Below, one piece after another: positions 1 to 7,591 of a DNA stretch of 10,804 nt. A program made the translations under genes and the position numbers. Each line of letters begins with the position of its first letter. Within the stretch, counting starts at the first letter, position 1. The notes beneath the pieces are model-generated. The model did not search any database, was not told the origin of the DNA, and saw only the letters and a program-made list of their open reading frames with translations. Source of the DNA: an uncultured Oscillospiraceae bacterium (GTDB lineage Bacteria; Bacillota; Clostridia; Oscillospirales; Oscillospiraceae). Location of the stretch: positions 1 through 10,804 of the forward strand of contig CAAETL010000064.1 of NCBI GenBank assembly GCA_900758955.1, read 5' to 3'.

Positions 1-846
1 CAGGGCCGCCTGTAACCGTGGACGCAGAGAGAGGGCCAGCTTCTCCAGGTACCGGCCTGTCTCCCGGCTTCCCAATTCCAGCGTTTCACACAGCCGGGCC
101 GCCCCTGCGGACAGCACGGCCTCCATCTGTTCCGCTGACTCCCCCGTCAGGGCGGCAGCAATCCGGTCTCGGTCCGCTTGGTTCAGTTCCAGGCCATAAG
201 GCGATTTGCCCGCCAGAACTCGTCCCAAGGCGTTTACTGCCACGGGTTCCATCAGGTTCACCAGCAGACCTCGATAGTCCGGGCTACTGCCGGTCAGCAG
301 GCGGCGGACCAGCACTTGGTCAAACCGACCCAGAACCCGGCTCTCCAACCGCACCCGTCGGAGATACTCAATGACATACGCCACCCCCTGCAAGGTCTCG
401 GGAACGGGGTGGCACAGGGGATAGTCAATGTCGCAGGGAATCTGATGGGGGAAAAACTCCCTGTCATACCGCCGCCAAAAGGCCCCCATGCTGGATAGGG
501 TGTCCTCCAGGGCCACGCTGCCCAAGCGGGGCTGGCGGGTCCAGACCTGACCCCACAGCCGCTCCCCCCGTCGGCAGCTCTCTTCCAGCTCCTGCCGGCT
601 CCGGCGGTAGTGCTCCCGCAGATCCCCTTCCAGCAGCCGGCGCAGACGGGAAGGGTCACCGCCCCCGCCTCCCAAGGTAAACAGCAACCCCTCCAGCAGT
701 TCCCGGGCCGTCTCCTGGGGCACTGAAGTGCTCTCTCCCATGGTATACCGCTCCACCTGCCAGGCCAACAGCTCCCAGAGGCGGCGCTGCAACAGGGCCG
801 CCTCTTCCCCGGACAGGGGTTGCGCTTCCAGTTTTCTATTCGGCAT
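1..846 (-). CDS. DUF6179 family protein, C-terminal part cut off by window edge
   Basis: An open minus-strand frame of 282 codons runs off the left edge without a stop, so the protein is incomplete at its C-terminus. The start ATG at 846 overlaps the end of the upstream DUF6323 gene by 11 bases and has a GGAGG ribosome site six bases before it, inside that gene, which suggests translational coupling. The product is rich in Arg, Leu and Glu, looks helical, and has no signal peptide or membrane segment in the visible part. A glycine run lies near residues 59-63. The most characteristic stretch is IPCDIDYPLCHPVPETLQG (about 136-154) followed by an IEYL helix, which I recognise from DUF6179 proteins. 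Function is unknown. The family call rests on memory of that motif and on the adjacent DUF6323 gene. Confidence 0.75.
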   Translation of the reverse strand, partial: MPNRKLEAQPLSGEEAALLQRRLWELLAWQVERYTMGESTSVPQETARELLEGLLFTLGGGGGDPSRLRRLLEGDLREHYRRSRQELEESCRRGERLWGQVWTRQPRLGSVALEDTLSSMGAFWRRYDREFFPHQIPCDIDYPLCHPVPETLQGVAYVIEYLRRVRLESRVLGRFDQVLVRRLLTGSSPDYRGLLVNLMEPVAVNALGRVLAGKSPYGLELNQADRDRIAAALTGESAEQMEAVLSAGAARLCETLELGSRETGRYLEKLALSLRPRLQAAL

Positions 847-1318
847 TCTCCGCCTCCTCTCCCTCCTCACGCTCCCTACTCCGAACCGGCATCTCCGGGG
901 TGCGCACCCAGCGGCAAAGATCCTCCAGCCCGGCCCCACTCAGATACTCCAAACTTCCGCCGGCGGGGCCGTCAAAGATCCTTTTCATCTCTCGCAGGAG
1001 AATTTCGTCGGTCAGGCGGTCCTGACTTTCATTTTTAAAATAATAGAACAGAGCCTGCAGCGCCCCGATGGTCTCCGCATACGCTCCCTGGTGGAGATAA
1101 GGGGAATCCTGAAAGATCTCAATCAGCTGTTCCAGCACCCCGTCGCCAAATTCCACCCGGCCGGTCTGTTCCAGGACTTCGAACCGCTGGCGAGCCAGTT
1201 GGGTCATCTCCTCCGGCTGTAGGCGAAGGCCGAATCGGCCTGTTTTTTCATTGCACCGCGCCAGGGCGGCCACGGTGCTGGCCAGGGCATTTTCTGTAGG
1301 ACGTTGGGTCATTTCCAT
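836..1318 (-). CDS. DUF6323 family protein
   Basis: This 160-residue, probably cytoplasmic protein has no signal peptide or membrane segment and looks mostly helical. The middle part (about 33-115) contains LQPEEMTQLARQRFEVLEQ, an FGDGVLEQLIEIFQDSPYL stretch and a Tyr/Phe-rich helix (ALFYYFKNE), typical of the DUF6323 proteins I recall next to DUF6179. The C-terminal tail (about 146-160) is strongly charged and mostly Glu/Arg. The start at 1318 has an AGGAGG site at 1328-1333, nine bases upstream; a second ATG two codons in is less well spaced. Its stop lies inside the next gene's start region, so the two genes form a translationally coupled pair. Function is unknown; conserved overlap suggests the two products act together, which is inference. 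Confidence 0.75.
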   Translation of the reverse strand: MEMTQRPTENALASTVAALARCNEKTGRFGLRLQPEEMTQLARQRFEVLEQTGRVEFGDGVLEQLIEIFQDSPYLHQGAYAETIGALQALFYYFKNESQDRLTDEILLREMKRIFDGPAGGSLEYLSGAGLEDLCRWVRTPEMPVRSREREEGEEAENAE

Positions 1319-1341
1319 AGTAGCGCACCTCCTCTCTCTAT

Positions 1342-1370
1342 TTCTTACACCTGGTCAGGTTTGAGAACAA
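1342..1370 (-). promoter_or_regulatory. Weak candidate promoter with 12-bp palindrome for DUF6323-DUF6179
   Basis: On the minus strand TTGTTC (1370-1365) and TAAGAA (1347-1342) are separated by 17 bases, but each matches the sigma-A consensus at only three positions. The spacer contains the inverted repeat ACCTG-N2-CAGGT (1349-1360), which could be an operator. The upstream kinase operon ends in a strong terminator, so this gene pair needs its own promoter in 1371-1500 or here. Confidence 0.3.
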
Positions 1371-1413
1371 GACTTGAAATTAAGGCCCAAATATGGTAAT
1401 ATCATAACAATAT

Positions 1414-1451
1414 CAGGAGCAAGCTGGAAAGATTTTTCCCGCTTGCTCCTG
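1414..1451. other. Intergenic hairpin with nested stem
   Basis: A perfect 11-bp outer stem (1414-1424 with 1441-1451) encloses one mismatch and an inner 5-bp stem GGAAA/TTTCC with a 4-base loop. Neither side is followed by a clear T run, so it is not a typical terminator. It lies between the kinase terminator and the DUF6323 gene. Confidence 0.55.
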
Positions 1452-1500
1452 GTTTATTCTCCACCGCCCGGTTATGGTGCGTTGGCCTTCCCCCAGGGGA

Positions 1501-1542
1501 AAAACCAGAACGGACAGCCTTTGGGCTGTCCGTTCTGGTTTT
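1501..1542 (-). terminator. Intrinsic terminator of the LytTR two-component operon
   Basis: A perfect 19-bp inverted repeat (1501-1519 with 1524-1542) has a 4-base loop, a GC-rich core and A/T-rich outer ends. On the minus strand it ends in TTTTT and overlaps the stop codon of the kinase gene. The symmetry means it could stop transcription from either side. Confidence 0.85.
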
Positions 1543-2884
1543 AAAGAATGCTTTTCCCCGGGAAATTACCGCCCTGGCGGGGCGATTCCCCATGGATCAG
1601 GGGCAGGCAGGCGATCAGCTGAAACCTGCCGTTTTGAGCGGTAACCTCCAAACTGCCCCCGTAGCGGCCGGCAATCTCCCGCATGCCACGCAGGCCCAGG
1701 CCGTGGCCCTGTTTCTCCTCCTTGGTGGTGAAAAACAGGTCTCCCTGCCGCGCCCGCTCCCCGGCGTAGGCATTTTCCACCCGGAGCATCAGCAGTCCTT
1801 TCTCCGCGCCCGCCCGCAAATAAATTTGTTTGTTGGCGGATTCCACGGCGCCCTCAATGGCGTTATCCAGGGCATTACCCAACAGGGCGCACAGGTCGGG
1901 GCCGGTGACCGGTAAATCCGCCGGGAGGGCTGCTTTGCAGTCCAGTTCCAACCCCTTTTCCTTGGCGTCCGCCGCTTTGCTGGCCAGGACTGCGTTGGCG
2001 GTCTCATTTTCACACCACCGTACGCCTCCTGTTAACGCGGGAGACTGCGCCAGGGTTTGGAGGTAGCGGAGCGCCTCCTCCTCCCGCGCCCCCTCCAGCA
2101 GCCCTTGAAGGGCGGTCAAGTGATTGCGCAGGTCGTGGCGGATGGTGCGCACCTGCTGCTGCTCCCGTTGGAGCCCCTGGTAGTAGATCTCCCGGGTCTG
2201 GGCCAGACGCCTCTCCTGCTCCAACGTCTCCTGGCGGGACAGCACCGCTACCGCCACCAGCAGGGCCAGACCCGAGAGAAGCACGAAGGGCAGTATGGTA
2301 TAAGCAATGGGCTTGGCAATTTCATCAAAATACGGGCCGCTCGTCATTCTTCGTCCCCAACCCCAGAGAGAAAAGGACAACATGGCGAATACCGGCGCTA
2401 GGGACAGGCCCCCAATCAGGACCCACATCCGCTGAGAAAGGCGGGCTGGTCCCCGGGGCATGACCCGGCGGGCCAAAAACCACACCCCCGCCCACAACAG
2501 CAGTTTGCATCCCATGCCCAACAGGCCATCTCCATAGACGGCAATACCCCAGTATCCCAACGAATCGATAAACATATCTCCAGGAATTAAGGCGGCGTAG
2601 AGGACAAATCCCATGCTCAGACGGGCCAGTCGGCTCTCTTCGCAGCAGAGGAGAAAGGCCCCCACAAAAAACGGGAAGAAAAACAGGGGATTCTCATCCC
2701 CAATCCAGGTGGGCATTGTAATGGCGAAAAAAAAGAGGAGAAACAGGATGGGACGGGCCCAGAACGTATCCCGGACGGGCAGGTAGCGACCCACTGTTTT
2801 CAACATGGCCGCGCCCCCCAGACACATCCCCGCGAAAAAGGCCCAGGGGCTGAGCGCGGCGGCCATCATGGATAGTATTTTCAT
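1541..2884 (-). CDS. AgrC/HPK10-type sensor histidine kinase with GHKL ATPase domain
   Basis: The product is a membrane sensor kinase that should autophosphorylate and pass phosphate to the LytTR regulator encoded just upstream. Counting from a GTG at 2890 it has 449 residues. The N-terminal half (about 7-217) holds six or seven hydrophobic segments with very short loops, so sensing is probably within or at the membrane. A short coiled coil (about 219-246) leads to the H-box RHDLRNHL (His252), then the N-box GNALDNAIEG (338-347) and the G-box GHGLGL (395-400), as in the AgrC/ComD/VirS class. I prefer the ATG at 2884: a GGAG lies nine bases before it but only three before the GTG that directly abuts the regulator's stop. 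The ligand is unknown and no signal-peptide gene is visible nearby. The C-terminal tail runs into the terminator hairpin. Confidence 0.9.
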   Translation of the reverse strand: MKILSMMAAALSPWAFFAGMCLGGAAMLKTVGRYLPVRDTFWARPILFLLFFFAITMPTWIGDENPLFFFPFFVGAFLLCCEESRLARLSMGFVLYAALIPGDMFIDSLGYWGIAVYGDGLLGMGCKLLLWAGVWFLARRVMPRGPARLSQRMWVLIGGLSLAPVFAMLSFSLWGWGRRMTSGPYFDEIAKPIAYTILPFVLLSGLALLVAVAVLSRQETLEQERRLAQTREIYYQGLQREQQQVRTIRHDLRNHLTALQGLLEGAREEEALRYLQTLAQSPALTGGVRWCENETANAVLASKAADAKEKGLELDCKAALPADLPVTGPDLCALLGNALDNAIEGAVESANKQIYLRAGAEKGLLMLRVENAYAGERARQGDLFFTTKEEKQGHGLGLRGMREIAGRYGGSLEVTAQNGRFQLIACLPLIHGESPRQGGNFPGKSIL

Positions 2885-2890
2885 TTTCAC

Positions 2891-3598
2891 TTACTCCAAC
2901 AGGGTCCTGGCCAGGGCGGCCAGAACCGCGGCTTGGTGGGAACGACTGATGGGCAGTTCCTCCTCCCCCACGGTCACCGCATTTCCCTCCACCCGGTCCA
3001 CGGCCGCGGCCCGGACCAGATACCGCTGGTGAATGCGCACAAATTCCTCCCCCAGTTCCCTGGCCACCTCGTCCAACTTGCCATAGAAGGTATAGCTTCG
3101 TCCTGTGGCGACGCAGGTGACCTTTCGCCGGTCGGAGACGAAATACTGAATGCTCTTACGGGGAATGCGGTACATCCCCTCCCCGTTGCGACAGAGAAAC
3201 ACCTGGTCCTCCTGGCGGCGCAGCGCGCCCAGCGCCCTGGTCAGCAGCTCGGAAAGCTGTTCCGGGCGGGCGGGTTTCATGAGATAGCCCAACGCCCCCA
3301 CCGCGTAGCCGTCAAAGACGAAATCCGCATAGCCGGTGACAAAGGCCAGCAGCAGATTGGGGTCCGCCGCCCGGAGGGCGCGGGCAGTCTCCATGCCGCT
3401 CATCCCTCCCATCTCCATATCCAAAAAGACCAGATCCAGCTCCCCGGCGTGTTTGGCGTGCCACCCCAAGAGGCCCTCCCCTGAGGAGTAGGCGAAAATG
3501 GTCTGTTCTATCCCTTTCTCCTCCAACTGCCGTTCCAGGGCAGTCTGGAGGGCGAATCGGGCCTCAGGGGAATCGTCGCAGATGCCGATGCGCAGCAT
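2891..3598 (-). CDS. LytTR-family response regulator (AgrA/LytR type)
   Basis: This 235-residue cytoplasmic transcription regulator has an N-terminal receiver domain (about 1-122) with acidic residues Asp8/Asp9, the phosphoacceptor Asp60 in LVFLDMEMGGMSG, Thr88 and Lys108 before a Pro. A C-terminal LytTR DNA-binding domain (about 133-234) carries the typical FVRIHQRYLV and LPISRSHQ stretches. The start ATG at 3598 has an AAGGAGG site seven bases upstream. The frame stays open to 3985, but that extension has no recognisable domain and crosses the promoter region, so it is not coding. The kinase follows immediately with no gap. The gene faces the TraX/ABC operon across a control region with four symmetric half-sites, so autoregulation plus activation of that operon is the likely role; this is inference from layout. 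Confidence 0.93.
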   Translation of the reverse strand: MLRIGICDDSPEARFALQTALERQLEEKGIEQTIFAYSSGEGLLGWHAKHAGELDLVFLDMEMGGMSGMETARALRAADPNLLLAFVTGYADFVFDGYAVGALGYLMKPARPEQLSELLTRALGALRRQEDQVFLCRNGEGMYRIPRKSIQYFVSDRRKVTCVATGRSYTFYGKLDEVARELGEEFVRIHQRYLVRAAAVDRVEGNAVTVGEEELPISRSHQAAVLAALARTLLE

Positions 3599-3629
3599 AG
3601 CGGCCCCTCCTTCCGTTTTCTTTCCTCCC

Positions 3630-3658
3630 ATTTTACCATAGCCCATCGCCCCCGCCAA
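3630..3658 (-). promoter_or_regulatory. Promoter of the LytTR regulator-kinase operon
   Basis: On the minus strand TTGGCG (3658-3653) and an extended -10 TGG-TAAAAT (-10 at 3635-3630) are separated by exactly 17 bases. The predicted start near 3623 gives a short leader of about 25 bases with the ribosome site. The nearest regulator half-site ends two bases upstream of the -35. Confidence 0.7.
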
Positions 3659-3660
3659 AC

Positions 3661-3740
3661 CAAACTTGACGCAATACGGCACAAATTTGACAAGCACCCC
3701 CCCGTGCCGGTCAAAGTTGTCTCTGGCAGGGCCAAGTTTG
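3661..3740. promoter_or_regulatory. Four symmetric LytTR-type half-sites in divergent control region
   Basis: Two boxes read on the minus strand, GTCAAGTTTG (3670-3661) and GTCAAATTTG (3691-3682), lie 21 bases apart. Two read on the plus strand, GTCAAAGTTG (3710-3719) and GCCAAGTTTG (3731-3740), are also 21 bases apart. Both pairs are mirror images about 3700.5, and CGGCAC/GTGCCG (3677-3682 and 3704-3709) adds to the dyad. LytTR regulators such as AgrA bind direct repeats of about 9 bp with a period near 21 bp, so the fit is close. On the TraX side no good -35/-10 is visible; the best is an extended TGG-TAAGGT with -10 at 3774-3779. This suggests that promoter depends on an activator. Confidence 0.75.
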
Positions 3741-3809
3741 ACCCCTGTCCTCCCGGGCGGGCAATGTCTGTGGTAAGGTGAAAGCAGATCAGAAAAGGAG
3801 GTCGCCATC

Positions 3810-4574
3810 ATGACGCAGTCCATTACCGCCGCCCGGGTGCGGGAGGTTCTCACCATCCCCCCATTTTTCCAACAGGACACGCCTCGGCTCCAATCCAACT
3901 TAGATACGGATTTTTTAAAACTTATCGCCATCGTGTCCATGCTCATCGACCACATTGGCGGCGCCTTTTTCCCCGAGGTGGGCATTTTTCGGTGGATTGG
4001 ACGGCTGGCCTTTCCCCTCTTCTGTTACTGCCTGACGGTGGGGCTGCTGTACACCCGCAACACCGGACGATACCTGCTGCGGCTGGGGATCTTCGCCCTG
4101 CTCTCCCAGCCATTTTACGTCCTGGCCTTCCATCCCCACGACTTTTGGGGACAGTTTACCAACTGGAACATCTTCTTTACCCTCTTTCTCTCCCTGCTGG
4201 CTATGGTGGGGCTGAAGGAGCGGCGGTGGTGGCTGTTTTTCCTGGCGTTCTTTGTGGTTTGCTGGTGGAACTTCGACTACTCCGGCACGGGAATTCTGCT
4301 GATGCTGGTCTTTTATCTCTGCCGGAATCATCCCAAGGTTGGGGCCGCCCTGTTTGTTCTCCTGTATCTCACCGCCCTCTGGAGCGGGAGTCCCGCCGAT
4401 CCCCTCAGCCTTTCCTTGGGGGCGCTGACGGTGGACTGGACCTTTTTCGCCGTGCTGGCCGCGCCCCTGATTTTTATCCCCACGCATCTGAACTTGCACA
4501 TCAATAAGTGGTTTTTCTATGGATTCTATCCCGCGCATTTGGCGGGCATCGCGCTGGTGCAGTTTTTACTGTGA
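3810..4574 (+). CDS. TraX family integral membrane protein (putative acyltransferase)
   Basis: This 254-residue polytopic membrane protein belongs to the TraX family, named after the F-plasmid protein needed for N-terminal acetylation of pilin. Family marks are FLKLIAIVSMLIDHIGG (35-51, with the conserved Asp47-His48), RWIGRLAFPLFCYCL (61-75), TNWNIFFTLFLSLL (117-130) and the C-terminal FYGFYPAHL (236-244). About eight hydrophobic segments are visible from residue 36 on. The first 30 residues are hydrophilic and look like an added N-terminal tail. The start has an AGGAGGT site at 3796-3802, seven bases upstream. It is the first gene of the operon with the ABC transporter and faces the LytTR system. 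No conjugation or pilus gene is present, so acetylation of an envelope component or peptide is only a suggestion. Confidence 0.88.
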   Translation: MTQSITAARVREVLTIPPFFQQDTPRLQSNLDTDFLKLIAIVSMLIDHIGGAFFPEVGIFRWIGRLAFPLFCYCLTVGLLYTRNTGRYLLRLGIFALLSQPFYVLAFHPHDFWGQFTNWNIFFTLFLSLLAMVGLKERRWWLFFLAFFVVCWWNFDYSGTGILLMLVFYLCRNHPKVGAALFVLLYLTALWSGSPADPLSLSLGALTVDWTFFAVLAAPLIFIPTHLNLHINKWFFYGFYPAHLAGIALVQFLL

Positions 4575-4678
4575 TGCTTTCTGGCTCTCGCCGGCAGGGT
4601 CCCGACAGTCCGACCACCGGGTCCGGACCGGCGGGGTCCGTTGCAGGTTTGCGGATTTTATTGAAAGGATGTTTTCTT

Positions 4679-5425
4679 ATGTTAACCGTTCAAGACTTAC
4701 ACAAATCCTATCAGGTGGGTAAGACCACCTACGAAGTTCTCAAGGGGGTCTCCCTCTCGGTGGGAGAGGGGGAATTCGTGGCGGTGATGGGCCCCTCGGG
4801 CTCGGGTAAGACCACCCTCCTAAACTGTATTTCCTGCTACATCCCCACCGACAAGGGAAGTATTCTCCTGGGGGGCTCTGAGCTGGCCCGGCTGGGCGAG
4901 GACGCCCTGGCGAAAGTCCGCAACCAGAAATTAGGGTTTGTCTTTCAGGATTTTCTCCTGCTGGACGGCCTGACGGTGCAGGAGAACATTCTGCTGCCTC
5001 GGATTATCGCCGGGCGCACCGGGGGCGACATGGAAGCCGCCGCCGGGCAGCTTTGCGACGTGTTCGGCATCTCCCACATTAAGGATAAGTACCCCGCGGA
5101 GATCTCCGGCGGCGAGAAGCAGCGCACCGCCGTGGCCCGGGCCCTCATCAACCACCCCCTGCTGATTCTGGCCGACGAGCCCACGGGCAACCTGGATTCC
5201 AAGTCCTCCCGGGCGGTGATCGACAGCTTTCTCCAGGCCCGGTCCGCCCTGGGCGCCACCATTTTCATGGTGACCCACGACTCCTTCGCCGCCTCCTTCT
5301 GTGACCGGGTGGTGATCCTCCGGGACGGGGTGGTGTGGCGCACCCTGGCCAAACAGGAGCAGGACCGCACCGCCTTCCAGGACGCGCTGCTGGACGCCAT
5401 CCGGGAGATGGGCAAGGAGGCGTAA
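4679..5425 (+). CDS. ABC transporter ATP-binding protein (BceA/MacB/LolD-like)
   Basis: The product is the 248-residue cytoplasmic ATPase of an ABC transporter; its partner is the permease encoded three bases downstream. Visible motifs are the Walker A GPSGSGKTT (38-46), the Q-loop FVFQD with Gln90, the signature ISGGEKQR (142-149), the Walker B LLILADEP (161-168), the D-loop GNLDSKSS (170-177) and the H-loop His200. The ISGGEKQR-type signature is usual in the MacB/BceA group of mechanotransducing or peptide-resistance transporters. I chose the ATG at 4679 because an AAAGGA site lies nine bases before it; the frame is open further upstream but that part overlaps traX-like coding. The 104-base gap after the TraX gene holds a CGGACC/GGTCCG hairpin (4624-4640) with a 5-base loop and no T run. 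Confidence 0.93.
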   Translation: MLTVQDLHKSYQVGKTTYEVLKGVSLSVGEGEFVAVMGPSGSGKTTLLNCISCYIPTDKGSILLGGSELARLGEDALAKVRNQKLGFVFQDFLLLDGLTVQENILLPRIIAGRTGGDMEAAAGQLCDVFGISHIKDKYPAEISGGEKQRTAVARALINHPLLILADEPTGNLDSKSSRAVIDSFLQARSALGATIFMVTHDSFAASFCDRVVILRDGVVWRTLAKQEQDRTAFQDALLDAIREMGKEA

Positions 5426-5428
5426 CCC

Positions 5429-7564
5429 ATGAACACCTTTTCTCAAGTATACGCCGCCCTGCGGCGGAAAAATAAACATCAATACGGCCTGCTGACGGGC
5501 TGCGCCTTCTTTTCGGTGCTGCTCATCACCGCCTATGTTTGCATGATGCGCTCCCCCACCATTCTCACCGTGCTCCCGGAAGGGGGCGACTCCCGCAAGC
5601 AGGTGATGATGGTCTTTGTGCTGGCAGTGATCGGCTGCGGGGTCTTTACCACCTACGCCGCCGGGCTTTTCTTCCGGCAAAAATCCCGGGAAACCGGCAT
5701 TTTTCTGGCCCTGGGGGCCTCCCGCCGCCAACTGCGGGGGCATCTGTATCGGGAACTGGCGGTCATCAGCCTCTCCTCCTGCGCCGCCGGCGCCCTGCTG
5801 GGCGCCCCCCTGGCCCTGGGTCTCTGGCAGATCTTCCGGGTTCTGGTGGTGGACACCCAGGAGATGGCCCTCACCTTTGACCCGCAGGCCTATCTCCTGG
5901 CCCTGCTCTTCTCCCTGTTTGTCATTGTCATGCTCTTTTTCCTGGGGGCCCGTTTCCTCCGCCGGACCAACATCATCGACGTGGTCCAGGAATCCCATAA
6001 GTCGGAGCCCATCCGCAACGTGCCCTCCTGGTACGGCAAAGGGGGCATCGTTCTGATGGCGCTGGGCGGATTTTTGGGCTACCAGGTCCCCTCGTGGCTG
6101 ATTCTTGGCCTCCACTGGTACCCTCCCGACGGTCTTACCGCCATCTTCTACCTTCCGGCCCTGGTGGGTCTCTACATGATACTTCTCCACACGGTGGTAA
6201 ACGGATGGGGAAAAAAGCACCGCTACCGGGACCTGATCGCCACCTCCATGATGAAGTTTCAGGGCCGCCAGACGGTTCGTAACATGCTGGTGGTGACCCT
6301 GCTCATCGCCGGGGCCTACTTCGCCGCCTTTTACACCCCCATGCTGGGCACCGGCGCGATGATGGGCTTTGACCAGCGGCCGGTGGACTACGCCTTCCAC
6401 TACCGATCCGATCAGGACCTGCCAGGCAAGTCGGAAGTGGAACGGCTGGCAGCCGAGAAGGAGGTCACCCTCACAAGCTGGAGCAGCCGGGAAGGGGCCA
6501 TATTGGGGGTTGACGGCACGGAACATGTGGAAACTGCGGGCAAGCTGGGCACCACCTACACCAAGGAGTATCGGGAGCTGCTGACCTCGGAGGTTTTCCT
6601 CTCCGCCTCCGCCTACACGGCCCTGACGGGGGAAACAGTAGAGATCGCCCCTGGGTTCGTCACCGGCATTTTTGACGCGGAGGGCAACGGCAACGGCATG
6701 TTCGGCGGCGAGGTGAACCATATCACCAACATGGTCACCGGCCAGACCCTGAACGTGGCCCCCACGGAAACAAGACTGAAAAATACCACCCTATTTGGCC
6801 GTTTTGTGATGAACGACGGGGACTATGCGGCCATCACCGCGGGACTCACCCCCCAGTGGAAGGAAACCTTTGTCCACTTCAATGTGGAAAACTGCTATGA
6901 CACCTATGATTTCGCCAAGACCCTTTTCTATGAAATAGTGGACCGCTCCTCTCCTGAAGTGGAGGTGTATGACGCCTGGGACCCGGTGCAGAAGATCCTC
7001 AGCCAGCAGAAGGGCGAGCCCTACTGGTGCGATTCGGAGAACTTGTCCGCCAACGGGGGTGAAAAAATTGACTATGACCTGAAGGACTCCTCCAACTTCC
7101 GTCTCTTCTGGAAGTACATGCCCCAGTTCCGGGTGCTGGATAAGGCGGATTTTGTTAAGACCACGGCGGTATTTCTCATGCTCTTTATCTTCATCGCCAT
7201 TGTCTGCTTCTCCGCCGTGATCGTCATTGTCTTTACCCGCTGCATGACCATTGCCATGACAAACCGGCAGGTTTACGACGACTTGCGGCACCTGGGCGCT
7301 TCCAACCACTACCTGTACGCCTCGGTGCGGCGGCAGGTGAGCCGGGTGTTCGCCACCCCCGCCGTCGTGGGCACCGCCCTGATTTACGCCTTCTACCTAA
7401 TGATTATGTACTTTAACGGGAACCCGGCGGGGATTACCGCCTCGGAGGGCGCGGGCCTTTTGAGCTGCGCCGCCCTGATCGCCGTCCTTTCGGCCGGATT
7501 CTACTGGGTGTACCGGGTCACCCGCAAGAAGGTCTGTACGGCATTGAAAATTAGACAAGAATGA
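5429..7564 (+). CDS. FtsX-type ABC transporter permease (BceB-like)
   Basis: This 711-residue integral membrane permease partners the ATPase gene just before it; an AAGGAGG site lies eight bases before the start and inside the ATPase gene. Hydrophobic segments lie at about 21-39, 59-81, 111-135, 153-174, 205-225, 236-256 and 285-303. A long mainly polar part follows (about 306-573), then three more segments at about 576-602, 642-662 and 674-695. Ten segments with a large outside domain between the seventh and eighth match the BceB layout, although this outside domain of about 265 residues may differ in sequence. FtsX-like cores cover about 60-180 and 577-700, including the cytoplasmic RETGIFLALGASRRQLRGH loop (87-105). 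BceAB transporters sense or remove peptide antibiotics; the substrate here cannot be read from sequence. Confidence 0.9.
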   Translation: MNTFSQVYAALRRKNKHQYGLLTGCAFFSVLLITAYVCMMRSPTILTVLPEGGDSRKQVMMVFVLAVIGCGVFTTYAAGLFFRQKSRETGIFLALGASRRQLRGHLYRELAVISLSSCAAGALLGAPLALGLWQIFRVLVVDTQEMALTFDPQAYLLALLFSLFVIVMLFFLGARFLRRTNIIDVVQESHKSEPIRNVPSWYGKGGIVLMALGGFLGYQVPSWLILGLHWYPPDGLTAIFYLPALVGLYMILLHTVVNGWGKKHRYRDLIATSMMKFQGRQTVRNMLVVTLLIAGAYFAAFYTPMLGTGAMMGFDQRPVDYAFHYRSDQDLPGKSEVERLAAEKEVTLTSWSSREGAILGVDGTEHVETAGKLGTTYTKEYRELLTSEVFLSASAYTALTGETVEIAPGFVTGIFDAEGNGNGMFGGEVNHITNMVTGQTLNVAPTETRLKNTTLFGRFVMNDGDYAAITAGLTPQWKETFVHFNVENCYDTYDFAKTLFYEIVDRSSPEVEVYDAWDPVQKILSQQKGEPYWCDSENLSANGGEKIDYDLKDSSNFRLFWKYMPQFRVLDKADFVKTTAVFLMLFIFIAIVCFSAVIVIVFTRCMTIAMTNRQVYDDLRHLGASNHYLYASVRRQVSRVFATPAVVGTALIYAFYLMIMYFNGNPAGITASEGAGLLSCAALIAVLSAGFYWVYRVTRKKVCTALKIRQE

Positions 7565-7591
7565 ACAATCCCCCCTACCCGTTAGAAACCA

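Noticed and set aside
294..659. 121-codon minus-strand frame inside the DUF6179 gene
   Set aside because: It is a shifted frame within the same strand; the frame open from 846 to 1 carries the recognisable family motif and the coupled start.
3599..3985. In-frame N-terminal extension of the response regulator
   Set aside because: It crosses the promoter and operator region and the start of the TraX gene, has no domain, and the ATG at 3598 has an excellent ribosome site and begins exactly at the receiver domain.
4931..6721. Long minus-strand open frame of 596 codons opposite the ABC transporter genes
   Set aside because: It lies antisense to two clear genes with intact domains; its His/Gly/Gln-rich translation has no domain. 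In GC-rich codon-biased DNA such open antisense frames are common.
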